Shown: piece by piece, positions 4,680 to 5,279 of the stretch
Position numbering within the stretch: the stretch's first letter is position 1
Layout of the letters: every line of letters starts with the position of its first letter
Origin: an uncultured Erysipelotrichaceae bacterium
GTDB lineage: Bacteria > Bacillota_I > Bacilli_A > RFN20 > CAG-288
NCBI GenBank assembly: GCA_902771745.1
Contig: CACXYG010000106.1
Span: 1-5,279, forward strand
Direction: 5' to 3'
DNA length: 5,279 bases
The notes under the pieces: generated by a model
Databases searched by the model: none
What the model was told of the DNA's origin: nothing
What the model saw: the letters and a program-made list of their open reading frames with translations, nothing else
Made by a program: the position numbers and the translations under genes

Positions 4680-5279
4680 ATGGATTACAATCGTTTAATT
4701 GATCACACTTTACTTGCGCCAGACGCCACCAAAGCGCAGATCCTCAAGATCTGTGAAGAAGCCAAACAATATGATTTTGCTTCTGTCTGCGTCAATCCAG
4801 GCTGGGTAAAGTTATGCGCTAAGGAACTTCATGAAGTCTCCAGAGTCAAGGTTTGCACCGTCGTCGGTTTCCCTCTTGGTGCGACCAGCAAAGAATCCAA
4901 AGTCTTTGAAACCAAACAGGCTTTAGCCGATGGTGCTGATGAAATCGATATGGTCATCAACATCGGTATGTTGAAGGATAAAGAAGACGCTTATGTCAGA
5001 GATGAAATCCATGCTTTGAAAGAAGCCTGTGGTGATCACATCCTGAAAGTCATCATTGAAACTTGTCTTCTTACTGATGAAGAAAAGGTCAGAGTCTGTC
5101 TTCTTGCCAAGGAAGCTGGTGCTGACTTTGTCAAGACTTCTACCGGTTTCTCTAAGTGGGGTGCTAAGGTCGAAGATGTCGCCCTTATGAGAAAGACTGT
5201 CGGTCCAGAAATGGGTGTCAAGGCTTCTGGTGGTGTTCGCAATAAGGAAGATGCCAAGGCTATGGTTGAAGCTGGTGCT
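4680..5279 (+). CDS. deoC: Deoxyribose-phosphate aldolase (3' end off the window)
   Basis: DeoC splits 2-deoxyribose-5-phosphate into glyceraldehyde-3-phosphate and acetaldehyde, the last step in using deoxynucleosides as a carbon source. The visible 200 residues are open to the right edge; the family is about 220 residues, so roughly the last 20 are missing. The start MDYNRLIDHTLL is typical, and VCTVVGFPLGA (58-68) is a conserved barrel strand. DEIDMVINIG (87-96) gives the proton-relay aspartate D90. FVKTSTGF (150-157) carries the Schiff-base lysine K152, and VKASGGV (180-186) carries the second lysine K181. These correspond to D102, K167 and K201 of the E. coli enzyme. GAGGT (4668-4672) lies 7 nt before the ATG. 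It is divergent from rpsT. No nucleoside phosphorylase or deoB neighbour is visible in the window. Confidence 0.96.
   Translation, partial: MDYNRLIDHTLLAPDATKAQILKICEEAKQYDFASVCVNPGWVKLCAKELHEVSRVKVCTVVGFPLGATSKESKVFETKQALADGADEIDMVINIGMLKDKEDAYVRDEIHALKEACGDHILKVIIETCLLTDEEKVRVCLLAKEAGADFVKTSTGFSKWGAKVEDVALMRKTVGPEMGVKASGGVRNKEDAKAMVEAGA

Noticed and set aside
5036..5257. Minus-strand open frame opposite deoC
   Set aside because: It is antisense to the conserved aldolase active-site region; the product is low complexity.

Overview
The window looks like a chromosomal stretch of a low-GC Gram-positive bacterium, most likely from the Bacilli/Erysipelotrichia/former Tenericutes side of the Firmicutes. 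The evidence is AT-rich intergenic DNA, TATAAT-type promoters, GGAGG-type ribosome binding sites, short U-tailed hairpin terminators, frequent AGA for arginine, and a holA gene converging on rpsT as in many Firmicutes. All nine tryptophans in the called genes use TGG. None of the seven complete genes ends in TGA, so translation table 11 fits. The genus cannot be named from the sequence alone.

Layout: (a) 1-98 is the 3' end (domains V and VI) of a group II intron whose body lies off the left edge. (b) 238-1087 holds two small adjacent genes for zinc-ribbon membrane proteins, closed by a terminator. (c) 1215-1967 is gpmA, the glycolytic 2,3-bisphosphoglycerate-dependent phosphoglycerate mutase, with its own promoter and terminator. 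(d) 2080-2460 is a small unknown membrane protein, also a single-gene unit. (e) 2594-4152 is a two-gene operon of a cyclophilin-type peptidyl-prolyl isomerase and holA (DNA polymerase III delta, clamp loader), coupled by a 1-nt overlap. (f) 4260-4541 is rpsT (ribosomal protein S20) on the minus strand, facing holA across two hairpins, one a 28-bp perfect palindrome. (g) 4680-5279 is deoC (deoxyribose-phosphate aldolase), divergent from rpsT and cut by the right edge.

Most of the window is housekeeping: glycolysis, protein folding, replication, translation and deoxynucleoside catabolism. The genes sit in short, separately promoted units. Several promoters place TATAAT only about 20-35 nt before the start codon, so predicted leaders are very short. 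No intergenic stretch reaches 300 bases. I found no CRISPR array, tRNA, rRNA, riboswitch or phage module. The least understood parts are the two zinc-ribbon membrane proteins and the membrane protein at 2080-2460. I do not see convincing evidence for a new multi-gene system.
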